A stretch of DNA of 64,000 bases from Flavobacterium sp. N2038 (GCF_025947185.1 NZ_CP110001.1:1798001-1862000); one strand, 5' to 3'; shown: positions 9,601-17,213, numbered from the stretch's first letter. Notes: a model not told the origin generated them from the sequence alone. Program-made: numbers and translations.

Positions 9601-10351
9601 AAAATTGGCCACCATGTGTTCCATTACTTAATAATGGGTGGTGAATAGCAAGAATAACCGTTTTTTCCTGATTTTTATTAAGAATGCTTTCCAGTTCATC
9701 AAAAAAATCTTCTCTGGTTTTAATGTCGCAATTGTCATTTATAGTAGGGTGGTTATTCCAGTCTTCAAGAAACCATTCGCTATCAATAGCAACTAACGTT
9801 GCAGTACTGTCAATTTTTACAGATTCGATAGGACATGTTTTTCGTGGTAAAAATGCTTTTTTATCATCCAGATATTTGGTAACAAATTCAGCCTGACGTT
9901 CCATACCTTTAATACCGCTATACCAGTCATGATTTCCCGGAATAAAAATAGTTTTCCCCTTAAATCCTTTCGTCAATTTTAGTTGATTAGTAAGTTTTGT
10001 TTCTGCTAAAGCTTTGTCTTCTGGATTTTTATCGCCAGGAAAACCTTTTGGATAAATATTATCTCCTAAAAATAGAAGTGTAGATTTTTTACCTGACTTT
10101 TTTAACTTTTGTTGTAAAAGTTCCAATGTTTGTTGTGCCTGCTCTTCATCTGCATTTCCGGCATCTCCAACTAAATAAAAAGTGTGTGCAATTTTTATTG
10201 TATCAGTTGCGTTTTCTGTTTCAATTGCACTAACATTTTTTCCATATTGAGGTTTATGGGTGGCACAGGAATAAATGAAAAATAGTGTCGTAATTGCTAA
10301 TGAGTAGTTTTTAATCGTAGCAATAAAATGATTATCCAAAAACAATTTCAT
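6617..10351 (-). CDS. Outer-membrane metallophosphoesterase, kinase-like domain and BamA-type barrel
   Basis: A 1244-residue protein with a lipobox-like N-terminus (IYSC, Cys near 29). Residues about 55-385 are a calcineurin-like phosphoesterase: VGDAGN, LGDNIYP, GNHDWY, AIHHPLL and SGHDHN give all the metal ligands. Residues about 450-770 show kinase-like features: a Gly-rich strand IREGGGHQSVSLR followed by EFVMRAMKK (N-lobe), GDWDRHSDQW near 617 (catalytic loop) and PRDRDQAF near 643 (metal loop). Residues about 905-1244 are a surface-antigen/BamA-like beta-barrel that ends in AAYSF, with terminal Phe. Together this suggests an outer-membrane protein that handles phosphorylated substrates at the surface or in the periplasm. 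The phosphoesterase and barrel calls are firm; the kinase-like call is inference. Confidence 0.85.
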   Translation of the reverse strand: MKLFLDNHFIATIKNYSLAITTLFFIYSCATHKPQYGKNVSAIETENATDTIKIAHTFYLVGDAGNADEEQAQQTLELLQQKLKKSGKKSTLLFLGDNIYPKGFPGDKNPEDKALAETKLTNQLKLTKGFKGKTIFIPGNHDWYSGIKGMERQAEFVTKYLDDKKAFLPRKTCPIESVKIDSTATLVAIDSEWFLEDWNNHPTINDNCDIKTREDFFDELESILNKNQEKTVILAIHHPLLSNGTHGGQFSMEKQLFPLENKIPLPIIGSFINLLRKTSGVSPQDIQNKQYTIYAKRIKTLLQKQKNVIVVSGHDHNLQYISKENIQQIISGAGSKSEAARAIAPNDFSYGGNGYATLTLFKSGDAKVSYFGNENNKEKLLFEREIIKAKEINWAADIPNNFPPKLTTSIYSTKMTDKSFLHKFLFGQHYRKYYSMPIEAKTATVDTLMGGLKPIREGGGHQSVSLRMSDPKGREFVMRAMKKSATAFLQSVAFKDQYIVNDFEDTYTENFLLDFYTTSHPYTPFAIANLSDPIGLSHTNPILYYIPKQNGLGEFNSRFGDQLYMVEERPADNHLDGKNFGNPSNIIGTDDMIKNLHKDEKYAVDEKEYIKARLFDMLLGDWDRHSDQWRWGEYKKEDKVIYKPIPRDRDQAFVKYDGALLSLLMNIPALRHMRSFKDKIDNVKWLNREPYPMDLAFLKTAEEKDWIEQAKFIQENLTDSDIDNAFKNLPKEVQDETIEEIKQKLKSRKKELQKYAAEYFDVLSHTVMIAGTDKKDKFVLNHNIKKGIEIQVFRMKKEGDELIYTKNVTDAKTKNLWIYGLDDNDVFEVKGNEKSKIKIRLIGGQNNDTYNIENGKRVIVYDFKSKTNTYNLDSKTQTQLTDDYDVNLYNYEKPKYNVISGLPNIGYNPDDGVKLGFNLNYTVNNFKQNPYTQKHILNGFYYFATGGFEFNYVAHFPGLLGKWVIDVESQLTTPNFAMNYFGYGNETQNNDEELGMDYNRVRIRKFNVAGAIRHVGRYGSEFSLQPILQRMTVDETANRFIDIPGIVNPAVFDSQTYGGLKVKYTFKNSDFAAKPTLGMFFMIAGTWTANLDQTKQNFPTLESYLGFTHKIDHTGKLILATYVKGKAILNNNYEFYQGATLGGDTDLRGYRNERFLGNSYFSQSSDLRLTIGKIQRTVAPMTYGILGGFDYGRIWLDGENSRKWHQDYGGGLWINAINVITARISYFKSPDEVGRLIFGAAYSF

Positions 10352-10377
10352 AATTTAGTGGTATAAAAATATTCTTT

Positions 10378-11571
10378 ATGAATCTAGTAGAACAATCCGA
10401 AGATTTCGTCAGTAATTTACTCAAAGATAAACTTTCTAATTTATATTCTTACCATAATTTTAACCATACTTTAACGGTAGTTACTGCGGTAAAAGAGCTT
10501 TGCAAAAAGGAGGACGTAGAGGGTGATGATAAAGAAGCACTTTTGGTTGCGGCATGGTTTCATGATACCGGTTATATCAAAGGTTATGAAAATCACGAAA
10601 AAGAAAGTGCAAAAATTGCGGCAGATTTTTTAAGAGAAAAAGGAAAATCGGAGGAATTTATTTCTACAGTTTCGGGCCTTATTTTGGCTACGATCAAAGA
10701 ATATAGTCCTAAAAATCATTTAGAAAAAATAATTAAAGATGCTGATTTCGCTCATATTATGGGCGCAGAATATGTTACTACCTGCGAGCTGCTTCGCATG
10801 GAATTGAAAAATACCGGAATTGTTTCGTTTTCTAATGAAGAATGGGCAAAAGAGAATCTAAATTTTTTAATGAATAAGCACCGCTTTTATACCGATTATG
10901 CGCTTAGAAAATGGCAGCCTTTAAAAGAGAAAAACCTTCTTCTTGTTCAAAAAAAAATTGAGAAGCAGGAAAAGAAAGCAGCTGAAGCTCTTGAAGATGA
11001 AATTAAAAAGAAAGAGAAACTCGAGAAAGTTGAAAAACCGGACCGGGGTATTGATACTTTGTTTCGTGTTACATTAGGTAATCATACGCGATTAAGCGGA
11101 ATTGCGGATAGTAAAGCAAATATTTTATTATCAGTAAACGCCATTATTATTTCGATTGCACTTTCGTCTATTATACCAAAATTAGACAGTCCAAAAAATG
11201 CTCATTTGGTAATTCCGACTTTTATAATGTTGATTTCAAGTGTAATTACGATTATTTTTGCTATTCTTTCTACAAGGCCAAAAGTTACTTCAGGTTTTTT
11301 TACACGTGATGATGTAGAAGCTAAGAGAGTTAATTTGATGTTTTTTGGTAATTTTTACAAAATGCCATTGGAGGAATATGACTGGGCGATGAATGAAATG
11401 ATGAAAGACCGCGATTATTTGTATTCTACAATGATCAAAGATTTGTATTATTTAGGTTTGGTTTTACAACGAAAATATAATTTACTGCGAATCGCTTACA
11501 ATCTTTTTATGATTGGAATAATCATAACTGTAATTGCATTTGTGATTGCTTTTAAAGAAGTTAGTATATAA
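10378..11571 (+). CDS. HD phosphohydrolase fused to a Pycsar effector-type transmembrane (PycTM) domain
   Basis: A 397-residue inner-membrane protein. Residues 1-190 are an HD domain: HNFNH (26-30), FHDTG with H62-D63, H73, and DADF (121-124) supply the metal ligands, so it is probably active on nucleotides. A charged coiled linker (about 190-225) leads to the DUF5706/PycTM domain. That domain has DTLFRVTLGNHTRLSGIADSKA, two transmembrane helices (about 243-265 and 275-300), a cytoplasmic loop with FFGNF and a last helix (about 372-393). PycTM is the membrane effector of anti-phage Pycsar systems, gated by cyclic pyrimidine nucleotides. No cyclase gene is adjacent; the neighbours are the phosphoesterase and a GAF protein. 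It starts 26 bases from the divergent gene. Confidence 0.85.
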   Translation: MNLVEQSEDFVSNLLKDKLSNLYSYHNFNHTLTVVTAVKELCKKEDVEGDDKEALLVAAWFHDTGYIKGYENHEKESAKIAADFLREKGKSEEFISTVSGLILATIKEYSPKNHLEKIIKDADFAHIMGAEYVTTCELLRMELKNTGIVSFSNEEWAKENLNFLMNKHRFYTDYALRKWQPLKEKNLLLVQKKIEKQEKKAAEALEDEIKKKEKLEKVEKPDRGIDTLFRVTLGNHTRLSGIADSKANILLSVNAIIISIALSSIIPKLDSPKNAHLVIPTFIMLISSVITIIFAILSTRPKVTSGFFTRDDVEAKRVNLMFFGNFYKMPLEEYDWAMNEMMKDRDYLYSTMIKDLYYLGLVLQRKYNLLRIAYNLFMIGIIITVIAFVIAFKEVSI

Positions 11572-11577
11572 AGATAA

Positions 11578-11600
11578 AGCTCAACTAACTTAGTTGAGCT
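11578..11600. terminator. Short hairpin between convergent gene ends
   Basis: AGCTCAACT (11578-11586) pairs with AGTTGAGCT (11592-11600) around a 5-base loop. The hairpin overlaps the stop codon of the minus-strand GAF gene and follows the stop of the HD-PycTM gene. It lacks a long T tract, so its terminator strength is uncertain. Confidence 0.5.
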
Positions 11601-13959
11601 CATCTAATAAATCCTGATAAGTGATTTTTTTTGCTGTTGGATTAACAGAATTGTTAATCACTTTTACACGAATTGCTTTTAACCCTGAAACACCCTGAAG
11701 ATCTTCAACTTCAAACTGCTCGATCGCCGGTTCCAGTATTTTTTTGTGCTGTAAGTATTTGATATATTTTAAATACTCCGTTTCTTCATTATTTTGAGAA
11801 TAGACAATAGTAATTTTTTCTTTCTCGGTAATTCGTTCGTTTGTACCTTTAATATTCGCTTTATCAATACGTTTTTTAACCACTTCGTATCTTGCATTAT
11901 AAGTTCCGTCAACATCAAAACGTTTTTCATCCATTCTAAATCGAATGGAAAGCGGAACACTAAAGACCAAAATTAAAGATGTTACATCCAGTTCATACGG
12001 AAGAGATTCTTTAAGCTGATGATGTTCTAGTTCCATTTCACATAGAGTCTGTAATTGCCATAATCTAAGATTGTGCAAATACATAATATCAAACGGTTTT
12101 GTTGGCGAAATAGAGGCTCCAATATATAAATTATGCTCTACACCGTCTGTTTTAAAACGCTCATAATAATGCGGATAAATCTGTTGGGCTTCAACTTGTT
12201 TTTTATCTAATACCGATGCAAGTTTTTTGTTGATAATAGACATTGCATTATCAAACTTTTTTCTTTCCTTATAAAACAAACCAGTTTTTTCGTCCAGACT
12301 TTCAAAATATTCACGCTCCAGTTTTTCGCTTTTTTCAGTTTCTTTCGTGTTTTTCAAAAGCGGATGAATTTCTTCTTCAATATAACGCTGAATTTGCTGT
12401 TCAGTATCTGCTTTTAGTGGAGAATCTAACTCCTCGCGAAACGATTCTAATTCAAACTTTCTTTGTTCCAATAAGACCAAATTAGTATTTGGATCTTGAG
12501 ATTCAAAGATTTCTAAAATAGAAGTTAGTTGATTTTTAAGATCTCGTTTCACTGTTTCGTTTCGGTGTTCAGACGAACCTTTAATGTCAATTTGTCCATA
12601 TAACGGATATACATTCTTAAAGGAAATTTCCTTAAAAATATAATCTTTTGTATGATTTGAGTTTTGAAAGTAATTTTGAGATTCTCGTCTGAATTTCCAG
12701 TAAACGCTTGGGTGAATCGTGGTGTATTCACGTTGTATGATAGCTTCAATCTGATGTTGCATATCAGTATTATAGCGATCAATTGTATCCGTTAAATACG
12801 GAAGAACCAATTCGAGTTTAGTTGCATTTACCGTATTTAAATCTCTGGCGTGCGGAGAAACTAATTCTACAACACCCAGTAAATGTCCGTCTTTTATAAC
12901 AGGAGCAAAAACACAACTTTGAACACCTTGTTTTAATAAATGCTCACCAAGTTTCTTGTTTGGTCCCTCTTCAATGAATTTTTTTACATTAGAAATTACT
13001 AAAGGCTCCTTATTGTCTAACAATTTTTCGAATGTGCATCCAAAAAAAGCATTCTTGCAATCTATTTCCTGATCTTTAGAAAGTAGAAAACTTTGCAGTT
13101 GTGTATCAAATTTTATAGGTCTTATGAATTTTTCTTCCTCAGGATTGTAGACAATAAAACCAACTTTTAAATCTGGAATTTTAAAAATTGATTTAAAAAT
13201 ATTAGATACGATTTCATTAGTTGGACCAGCTTTAGAATCGGGTTTTAGTAAATTACTTTTTAAGTTCGAAATGGCACTTTCTGTAGTAGCATCAAACAAA
13301 GAAACAATTCCGAAGCCTTTGAGAGTCCAGCTTCCTTTAGGGAATTTAGATTTCCAAAGTTCAATATCACCGTAATTATCCATCAACAAATCAATGTCTT
13401 CCTGGGTTAATTCTACTGAGTTTTCTGTTGGAGTAATTTCCATAAAATCAGCATTGTACAAAATGCGATAATGTTTTTCGACACCGTTCTCATCCGGAAT
13501 ATCGTAAAAAAAAGGTTTATTAAAATCTATTTTCTGCTTGTAATATGCTCCTAAAATTAAGCAACAATTATTTATATAGAATTGATGATCGTCGAAATCA
13601 CGAATTTCCATATCAAATTCAGATCCTGCATTGCTTAGAATTTTTTTGAATCGTTCCGTATAATTAAAAGATAAATTCTGAAAAGGAATCGTAATTGCTT
13701 TTATTTCATTATGCGTTAAAGCAGTAGGGAACAAATCGGCCAGTAGATTTTTGATCAGTACTTCATTATCTTTAATAGTAGCGTAATCCTTAATACCAGT
13801 TCTTAGTTCAGGAAAAGCTTCTATTTGTTTAAGTATTGCTTTGGCGTAGTTTGCTCGGTAATCAACATCTGATAAAGCAATTTCTTCAAAAGATTCAATT
13901 AATTTATGAAATGATATGATAGTTTTGAAAGGACTTTCGTTGTATAAATGAATATCCAT
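11590..13959 (-). CDS. Large GAF-domain protein of unknown function
   Basis: The protein has 789 residues if it starts at the ATG at 13959; a longer frame begins at 13992, but MDIHLYNESPF looks like the natural N-terminus. About residues 225-390 form a GAF domain (KVGFIVYNPEEEKFIRP, FEKLLDNKEPLVISNV, CVFAPVIKDGHLLGVVELV). The rest is unassigned: an alpha-helical N-terminal region, then a long charged helical middle (about 480-600) and a C-terminal region ending in YQDLLDELN. There is no signal peptide, no transmembrane helix and no histidine kinase, GGDEF or HTH output domain. It may be a cytoplasmic ligand sensor that acts by protein contact. It converges on the HD-PycTM gene. Confidence 0.75.
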   Translation of the reverse strand: MDIHLYNESPFKTIISFHKLIESFEEIALSDVDYRANYAKAILKQIEAFPELRTGIKDYATIKDNEVLIKNLLADLFPTALTHNEIKAITIPFQNLSFNYTERFKKILSNAGSEFDMEIRDFDDHQFYINNCCLILGAYYKQKIDFNKPFFYDIPDENGVEKHYRILYNADFMEITPTENSVELTQEDIDLLMDNYGDIELWKSKFPKGSWTLKGFGIVSLFDATTESAISNLKSNLLKPDSKAGPTNEIVSNIFKSIFKIPDLKVGFIVYNPEEEKFIRPIKFDTQLQSFLLSKDQEIDCKNAFFGCTFEKLLDNKEPLVISNVKKFIEEGPNKKLGEHLLKQGVQSCVFAPVIKDGHLLGVVELVSPHARDLNTVNATKLELVLPYLTDTIDRYNTDMQHQIEAIIQREYTTIHPSVYWKFRRESQNYFQNSNHTKDYIFKEISFKNVYPLYGQIDIKGSSEHRNETVKRDLKNQLTSILEIFESQDPNTNLVLLEQRKFELESFREELDSPLKADTEQQIQRYIEEEIHPLLKNTKETEKSEKLEREYFESLDEKTGLFYKERKKFDNAMSIINKKLASVLDKKQVEAQQIYPHYYERFKTDGVEHNLYIGASISPTKPFDIMYLHNLRLWQLQTLCEMELEHHQLKESLPYELDVTSLILVFSVPLSIRFRMDEKRFDVDGTYNARYEVVKKRIDKANIKGTNERITEKEKITIVYSQNNEETEYLKYIKYLQHKKILEPAIEQFEVEDLQGVSGLKAIRVKVINNSVNPTAKKITYQDLLDELN

Positions 13960-14109
13960 CTGTGTATAGTTTAGAGATGCAAAATTAAGCAAATATTAAG
14001 AATGTTGGCCAATTTATTATTTGTTTCGCTTATAATAGTATAGATATAATCCCTTATAAATATGACGTTTTGATATCTGATTTTTATTTTAACAAAACAT
14101 TAACGTTAG

Positions 14110-14137
14110 TAATAACGGAACGATTGTTCCGTTATTA
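14110..14137 (+). promoter_or_regulatory. Operator 1 of the SDR/TetR unit (perfect 12-bp palindrome)
   Basis: TAATAACGGAAC, a GATT spacer and GTTCCGTTATTA form a perfect inverted repeat. It directly abuts a TATCTTTG -7 box at 14138-14145 that serves the SDR gene (ATG 14188). The core GGAACGATTGTTCC recurs identically before the TetR gene, so the natural reading is the TetR protein's binding site, with bound repressor blocking RNA polymerase. Confidence 0.75.
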
Positions 14138-14145
14138 TATCTTTG
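14138..14145 (+). promoter_or_regulatory. -7 box (TATCTTTG) for the SDR gene
   Basis: Matches TAnnTTTG and lies 42 bases before the ATG, immediately after the palindromic operator. The same octamer appears before the downstream TetR gene. Confidence 0.65.
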
Positions 14146-14187
14146 TACCATAATAATTGAATAATCAATAACTTAAAATAAATAAAA

Positions 14188-14940
14188 ATGAAAAATTTAG
14201 AAAATAAAGTAGCAATAGTTACCGGAGGAAACAGTGGAATTGGATACGCAGCAGCAGCTGATTTAGTATCAAAAGGTGCGAAAGTAATTGTAACCGGAAG
14301 AAATAAAGAAGCTTTAATAAAAGCAGAAACAGAATTGAATGTTACCGGAATCGTTGCAGATCAATCTGATTTAAAATCAATTGATAGTTTGGTAGAACAA
14401 GTAAAAGCAAAATTCGGGAAAATAGATATTTTATTTTTGAATGCAGGTATTGCTTCTTTCGCTCCTGTTGATTCTGCTTCAGAAGAACATTATGACAGCA
14501 TTATGAATGTAAATGTAAAAGGGGTTTATTTTACTGTTCAGAAAGTATTACCAATCTTAAATGACGGAGGTTCTATAATTTTTAATACTTCGATAAATGC
14601 TCATGTCGGAATGCCTAATTCTAGTGTTTATGCAGCAAGTAAAGCAGCAGTGCTGTCATTAAATAAAGTATTTGCCACAGAATTAGCTCCAAGAAAAATC
14701 AGAGTAAATGCAGTTTCTCCTGGTCCTGTTGAAACACCGCTTTATGGTAAATTAGGTTTAGAGAAAAAAGAGGTAGATGGTTTTGGAGCTGTGCTAAGCG
14801 AAAAGATTTTGTTGAAACGATTTGGAAAGTCTTCTGAAATTGCAAAAACAGTTAGCTTCCTGGCTTCAGATGATGCATCATTCATTACCGGAACAGAGAT
14901 TGTTATCGACGGAGGTCTTACTGTAAATTCAGTAGTTTAA
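14188..14940 (+). CDS. SDR family NAD(P)-dependent oxidoreductase
   Basis: A classical short-chain dehydrogenase of 250 residues, cytoplasmic. The Rossmann motif TGGNSGIG (about 12-19) binds the nucleotide, NAGIA is the structural motif, and NTSINAHV with YAASK supplies the catalytic Ser, Tyr and Lys. The family closing motif GTEIVIDGG is present. The residue after the second beta-strand is Arg (VTGRN), which favours NADP(H). The substrate is unknown. The next gene is a TetR regulator with the same operator sequence, so this enzyme is probably induced by a compound the regulator senses, perhaps an electrophile or xenobiotic carbonyl. Confidence 0.9.
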   Translation: MKNLENKVAIVTGGNSGIGYAAAADLVSKGAKVIVTGRNKEALIKAETELNVTGIVADQSDLKSIDSLVEQVKAKFGKIDILFLNAGIASFAPVDSASEEHYDSIMNVNVKGVYFTVQKVLPILNDGGSIIFNTSINAHVGMPNSSVYAASKAAVLSLNKVFATELAPRKIRVNAVSPGPVETPLYGKLGLEKKEVDGFGAVLSEKILLKRFGKSSEIAKTVSFLASDDASFITGTEIVIDGGLTVNSVV

Positions 14941-14957
14941 TTTTTTTGACTTATTCA

Positions 14958-14971
14958 GGAACGATTGTTCC
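14958..14971 (+). promoter_or_regulatory. Operator 2 (GGAACGATTGTTCC) before the TetR gene
   Basis: The 14-base core GGAAC-GATT-GTTCC is identical to the core of operator 1, but the outer arms have decayed. A TATCTTTG -7 box follows at 14981-14988, with the TetR ATG at 15014. This fits autoregulation by a regulator that binds the outer-arm-complete site 1 more tightly. Confidence 0.7.
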
Positions 14972-14980
14972 GTATTTTTG

Positions 14981-14988
14981 TATCTTTG
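14981..14988 (+). promoter_or_regulatory. -7 box (TATCTTTG) for the TetR gene
   Basis: TAnnTTTG match 25 bases before the ATG at 15014, ten bases after the operator 2 core. It gives the regulator its own promoter, separate from the SDR gene. Confidence 0.6.
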
Positions 14989-15013
14989 CTGAAAGCAATT
15001 TAATTTTGTAATC

Positions 15014-15595
15014 ATGGCTAGAACGAAAGAATTTAATGAAGATCAGGCTTTAGACAAAGCAATTGAAATTTTTTGGCACAAAGGGTATAACGGAACTTCG
15101 GCGCAGGATTTGGTAACATATTTAGGTTTAAGTCGTTCCAGTTTATATGATACTTTTGGTGACAAACAAAAACTTTTTGTAAAAGCTCTAAAACGATATC
15201 AGGAACAAGGTCAGAATTATATCATTGAACTTTTAGAAAATTCTGAAAATGTAAAAGTTACTTTTACAGAAATTTTTAAACGAGCAGTAATTGAAAGTTT
15301 AGAAGACAGAATAACTAAAGGTTGTTTTATGGTAAACTCTGCCGTTGAGCTTGCTATGCATGATTCTGAAATTGCCAGAATAGTCCATGAGAATCAAAAG
15401 GTAATGGAAGAGGCTTTCTATAAAGCGTTAAAAAAAGGGCAGGAGTCTGGTCAGATTTCAACAAAACAAGATGCGAGATTGCTGGCACGATTTATCTTTA
15501 ATAACTATTCCGGAATTAGAGTTTTGGCTCGTGGCGGTGAGAAAGATAAAAAAGTGTATGATGATATACTCAAAGCTATACTTTCCTTACTTTAA
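15014..15595 (+). CDS. TetR/AcrR family transcriptional regulator
   Basis: A repressor-type protein of 193 residues. The helix-turn-helix lies at about 8-55 (ALDKAIEIFWHKGYNGTS, then DLVTYLGLSRSSLYDTFGDK), the typical TetR sequence. The C-terminal half is the ligand-binding helical bundle; the GCFMVNSAVEL segment is usual in the AcrR group that works beside SDR or oxidoreductase genes. It probably represses itself and the SDR gene through the shared GGAACGATTGTTCC sites. The inducer is unknown. Confidence 0.9.
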   Translation: MARTKEFNEDQALDKAIEIFWHKGYNGTSAQDLVTYLGLSRSSLYDTFGDKQKLFVKALKRYQEQGQNYIIELLENSENVKVTFTEIFKRAVIESLEDRITKGCFMVNSAVELAMHDSEIARIVHENQKVMEEAFYKALKKGQESGQISTKQDARLLARFIFNNYSGIRVLARGGEKDKKVYDDILKAILSLL

Positions 15596-15610
15596 AGTAT
15601 TAAGGGCAAT

Positions 15611-15646
15611 AAAAAACGGCAACTACTTTTGTAGCTGCCGTTTTTT
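15611..15646 (+). terminator. Intrinsic terminator after the TetR gene
   Basis: AAAAAACGGCAACTAC and GTAGCTGCCGTTTTTT pair with one bulge around a CTTTT-type loop, and the stem ends in a T run. It ends the SDR/TetR unit before the convergent nucleoid-associated protein gene and can work in both directions. Confidence 0.75.
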
Positions 15647-15678
15647 GTTTTAAGTAAGTAATAGAAAATGAAGACTTC

Positions 15679-16737
15679 CTAGCTTTTTTCTTCTTTGTTG
15701 AAGTAAACTAAGTAGTAATACATTTGTTTTTCTTCATCCCAGCCTTTTTCAACAAATTTTTCTGCACTTTCAGGATTAATAAAATCCATTTTGATCTGAA
15801 TGTGTGTATCCAGATTAATTACATTTTTAATCGATTTTCTGGCGTCAGAAACTGCTGCGTTAGCAATAGGGAATGAGGTTACATCTTCGATGCTGTATTT
15901 TTCTCCTTTATCAACTTTATAGTTTTTGAATTCAGGAATTAAGTCCGGATTGTCTAATACTTCATTAAGGAAATTTTGTTCTTCAAACTGATCATTTTTG
16001 GCGAAATAATTCACTGATCGGTTCATAAACATTACTTCCTCTTTCTTGTCTTCTGCTGGTAAAACAACATCTTTTGCGAAGTTTTGACAGAATTTAAGGT
16101 ATTTTTTGGTGATGAAGTTTTCATCTTCAAAAGCATCAACAGATAAAAAGTGCTCTAACCAGTAACGAGCGTCATAACGATTGCTGTCAACAGTTAAAAT
16201 TTTGTACCCTTCTTCTTTTTTATAATTAAAGATCAAACATCCTTTATCTAATTTGCTCAGGTTAATTCCTTGTTGCAGAATCATTTCCAGATTACTGTCT
16301 TTTTCTTCAAATTGCAAAAAGTCGGCCTGCAGCTCACTTTTAAAAATTCCGATAGCATCAACAACATTATTGTCAATACTTAGATTAGTCAAATAGGTTA
16401 CATAAACCTCTCCGTTTTTAATATGCGGATGATTTGACTGCTCGTATAAATGTTTTGTGATTTTTTTAGAAATCTCCTGTGCATTAGAAGGATTGTCAAA
16501 TAACTCAGTTGTATATTTAAACATGTCATTATAGTCTAAATCTACTTCGTGCGCAAATTGATAATAGTTTTCTTCTTTCTCTCTAAAAGGTTTAAAGAAG
16601 TATTCTTTAATCAATGGAACAATTTCATCATTTAAATTAAATGGTTGTTCTGACAAAAAAATAGCTTCGTTACGGCTTTTGTTTCCTACGCGGTGTATCG
16701 AAAGGGTTTCGATGTGGGTATTGAATAAATTTATCAT
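15679..16737 (-). CDS. Nucleoid-associated protein (NdpA/YejK-like)
   Basis: A 352-residue DNA-associated cytoplasmic protein. The N-terminus MINLFNTHIETLSIHRVGNKSRNE, with an internal FKYTTELF and a GCLIFNYKKEEGYKILTVDS segment, matches the NdpA/37-kDa nucleoid-associated family as it is known in Bacteroidetes. Homologues bind the nucleoid, but a precise role is not established. The gene seems monocistronic. Its 5' side runs into a repeat arm at 16742-16782, so its promoter must lie within or beyond that repeat. Confidence 0.8.
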   Translation of the reverse strand: MINLFNTHIETLSIHRVGNKSRNEAIFLSEQPFNLNDEIVPLIKEYFFKPFREKEENYYQFAHEVDLDYNDMFKYTTELFDNPSNAQEISKKITKHLYEQSNHPHIKNGEVYVTYLTNLSIDNNVVDAIGIFKSELQADFLQFEEKDSNLEMILQQGINLSKLDKGCLIFNYKKEEGYKILTVDSNRYDARYWLEHFLSVDAFEDENFITKKYLKFCQNFAKDVVLPAEDKKEEVMFMNRSVNYFAKNDQFEEQNFLNEVLDNPDLIPEFKNYKVDKGEKYSIEDVTSFPIANAAVSDARKSIKNVINLDTHIQIKMDFINPESAEKFVEKGWDEEKQMYYYLVYFNKEEKS

Positions 16738-16741
16738 TTAT

Positions 16742-16782
16742 TTTTAGGTTTAGAGGTACAGAGGTTCAAAGGATCAAAGGTT
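16742..16782. repeat. Left arm of the AGGTTCAAAGG repeat flanking the four-helix-bundle gene
   Basis: The arm is made of near-repeated words (AGAGGTACAGAGG, TTCAAAGGATCAAAGG) and runs up to the stop codon of the four-helix-bundle gene (16781-16783). The opposite arm is at 17214-17255. Related arm pairs with short loops occur at 20127-20240, 24505-24650 and 59328-59418. Confidence 0.65.
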
Positions 16783-17140
16783 ATTTTCGGTCTTTTATTC
16801 TTCGAATAAAAGAGCTTAACATTCGTTCTAATTCTCTGCTTTCTCCATTTATTTTACTGAATTGGTACTCGGTTATATATTTTAGATTGAATGAAATTTC
16901 AAGCTGAGTCTGCATTTCAAATAATGACGAAATTGAAATATTTAAAAACCTCAAATAGTCACTATTTCCATCTCTGCCATATCCCTCCGCAATGTTACTT
17001 GGTATTGATATTGAACATCTTCTAATTTGTGAAGATAGTCCATAAATTTCTTCTTTTGGGAATGAATTTGTTAATTGGTAAATTTCAGTTACCAGATTCA
17101 TAGATTTTTGCCAGATTAAAAGGTCGCGAAAAGTTTTCAT
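16781..17140 (-). CDS. Four-helix-bundle protein (23S rRNA intervening-sequence/S23 family)
   Basis: A 119-residue cytoplasmic protein of the S23/IVS four-helix-bundle family. Diagnostic parts are the N-terminus FRDLLIWQKSMNLV, the centre SSQIRRCSISIPSNIAEGY and YLRFLNISISSLFEMQTQL. The basic surface of homologues suggests nucleic-acid binding; Avd proteins of diversity-generating retroelements share this fold. No rRNA or reverse transcriptase is nearby. The gene is bracketed by inverted arms of an interspersed repeat; its stop lies at the inner edge of one arm and its start is about 75 bases from the other. That suggests it moved in with the repeat. Confidence 0.9.
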   Translation of the reverse strand: MKTFRDLLIWQKSMNLVTEIYQLTNSFPKEEIYGLSSQIRRCSISIPSNIAEGYGRDGNSDYLRFLNISISSLFEMQTQLEISFNLKYITEYQFSKINGESRELERMLSSFIRRIKDRK

Positions 17141-17213
17141 TTTATATTTTAAGAATTAAAATATAAAAATAAAGAAAAATATTACATTTAAAATCGTAAG
17201 ATTTTAAGAAAAA

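Noticed and set aside
10378..13992. A complete Pycsar anti-phage operon
   Set aside because: Only the effector-type membrane domain is present; neither neighbour has a cyclase domain and the GAF gene is convergent.
16781..17140. A true 23S rRNA intervening sequence
   Set aside because: The protein family is right but no rRNA gene flanks it; its surroundings are protein genes and repeats.
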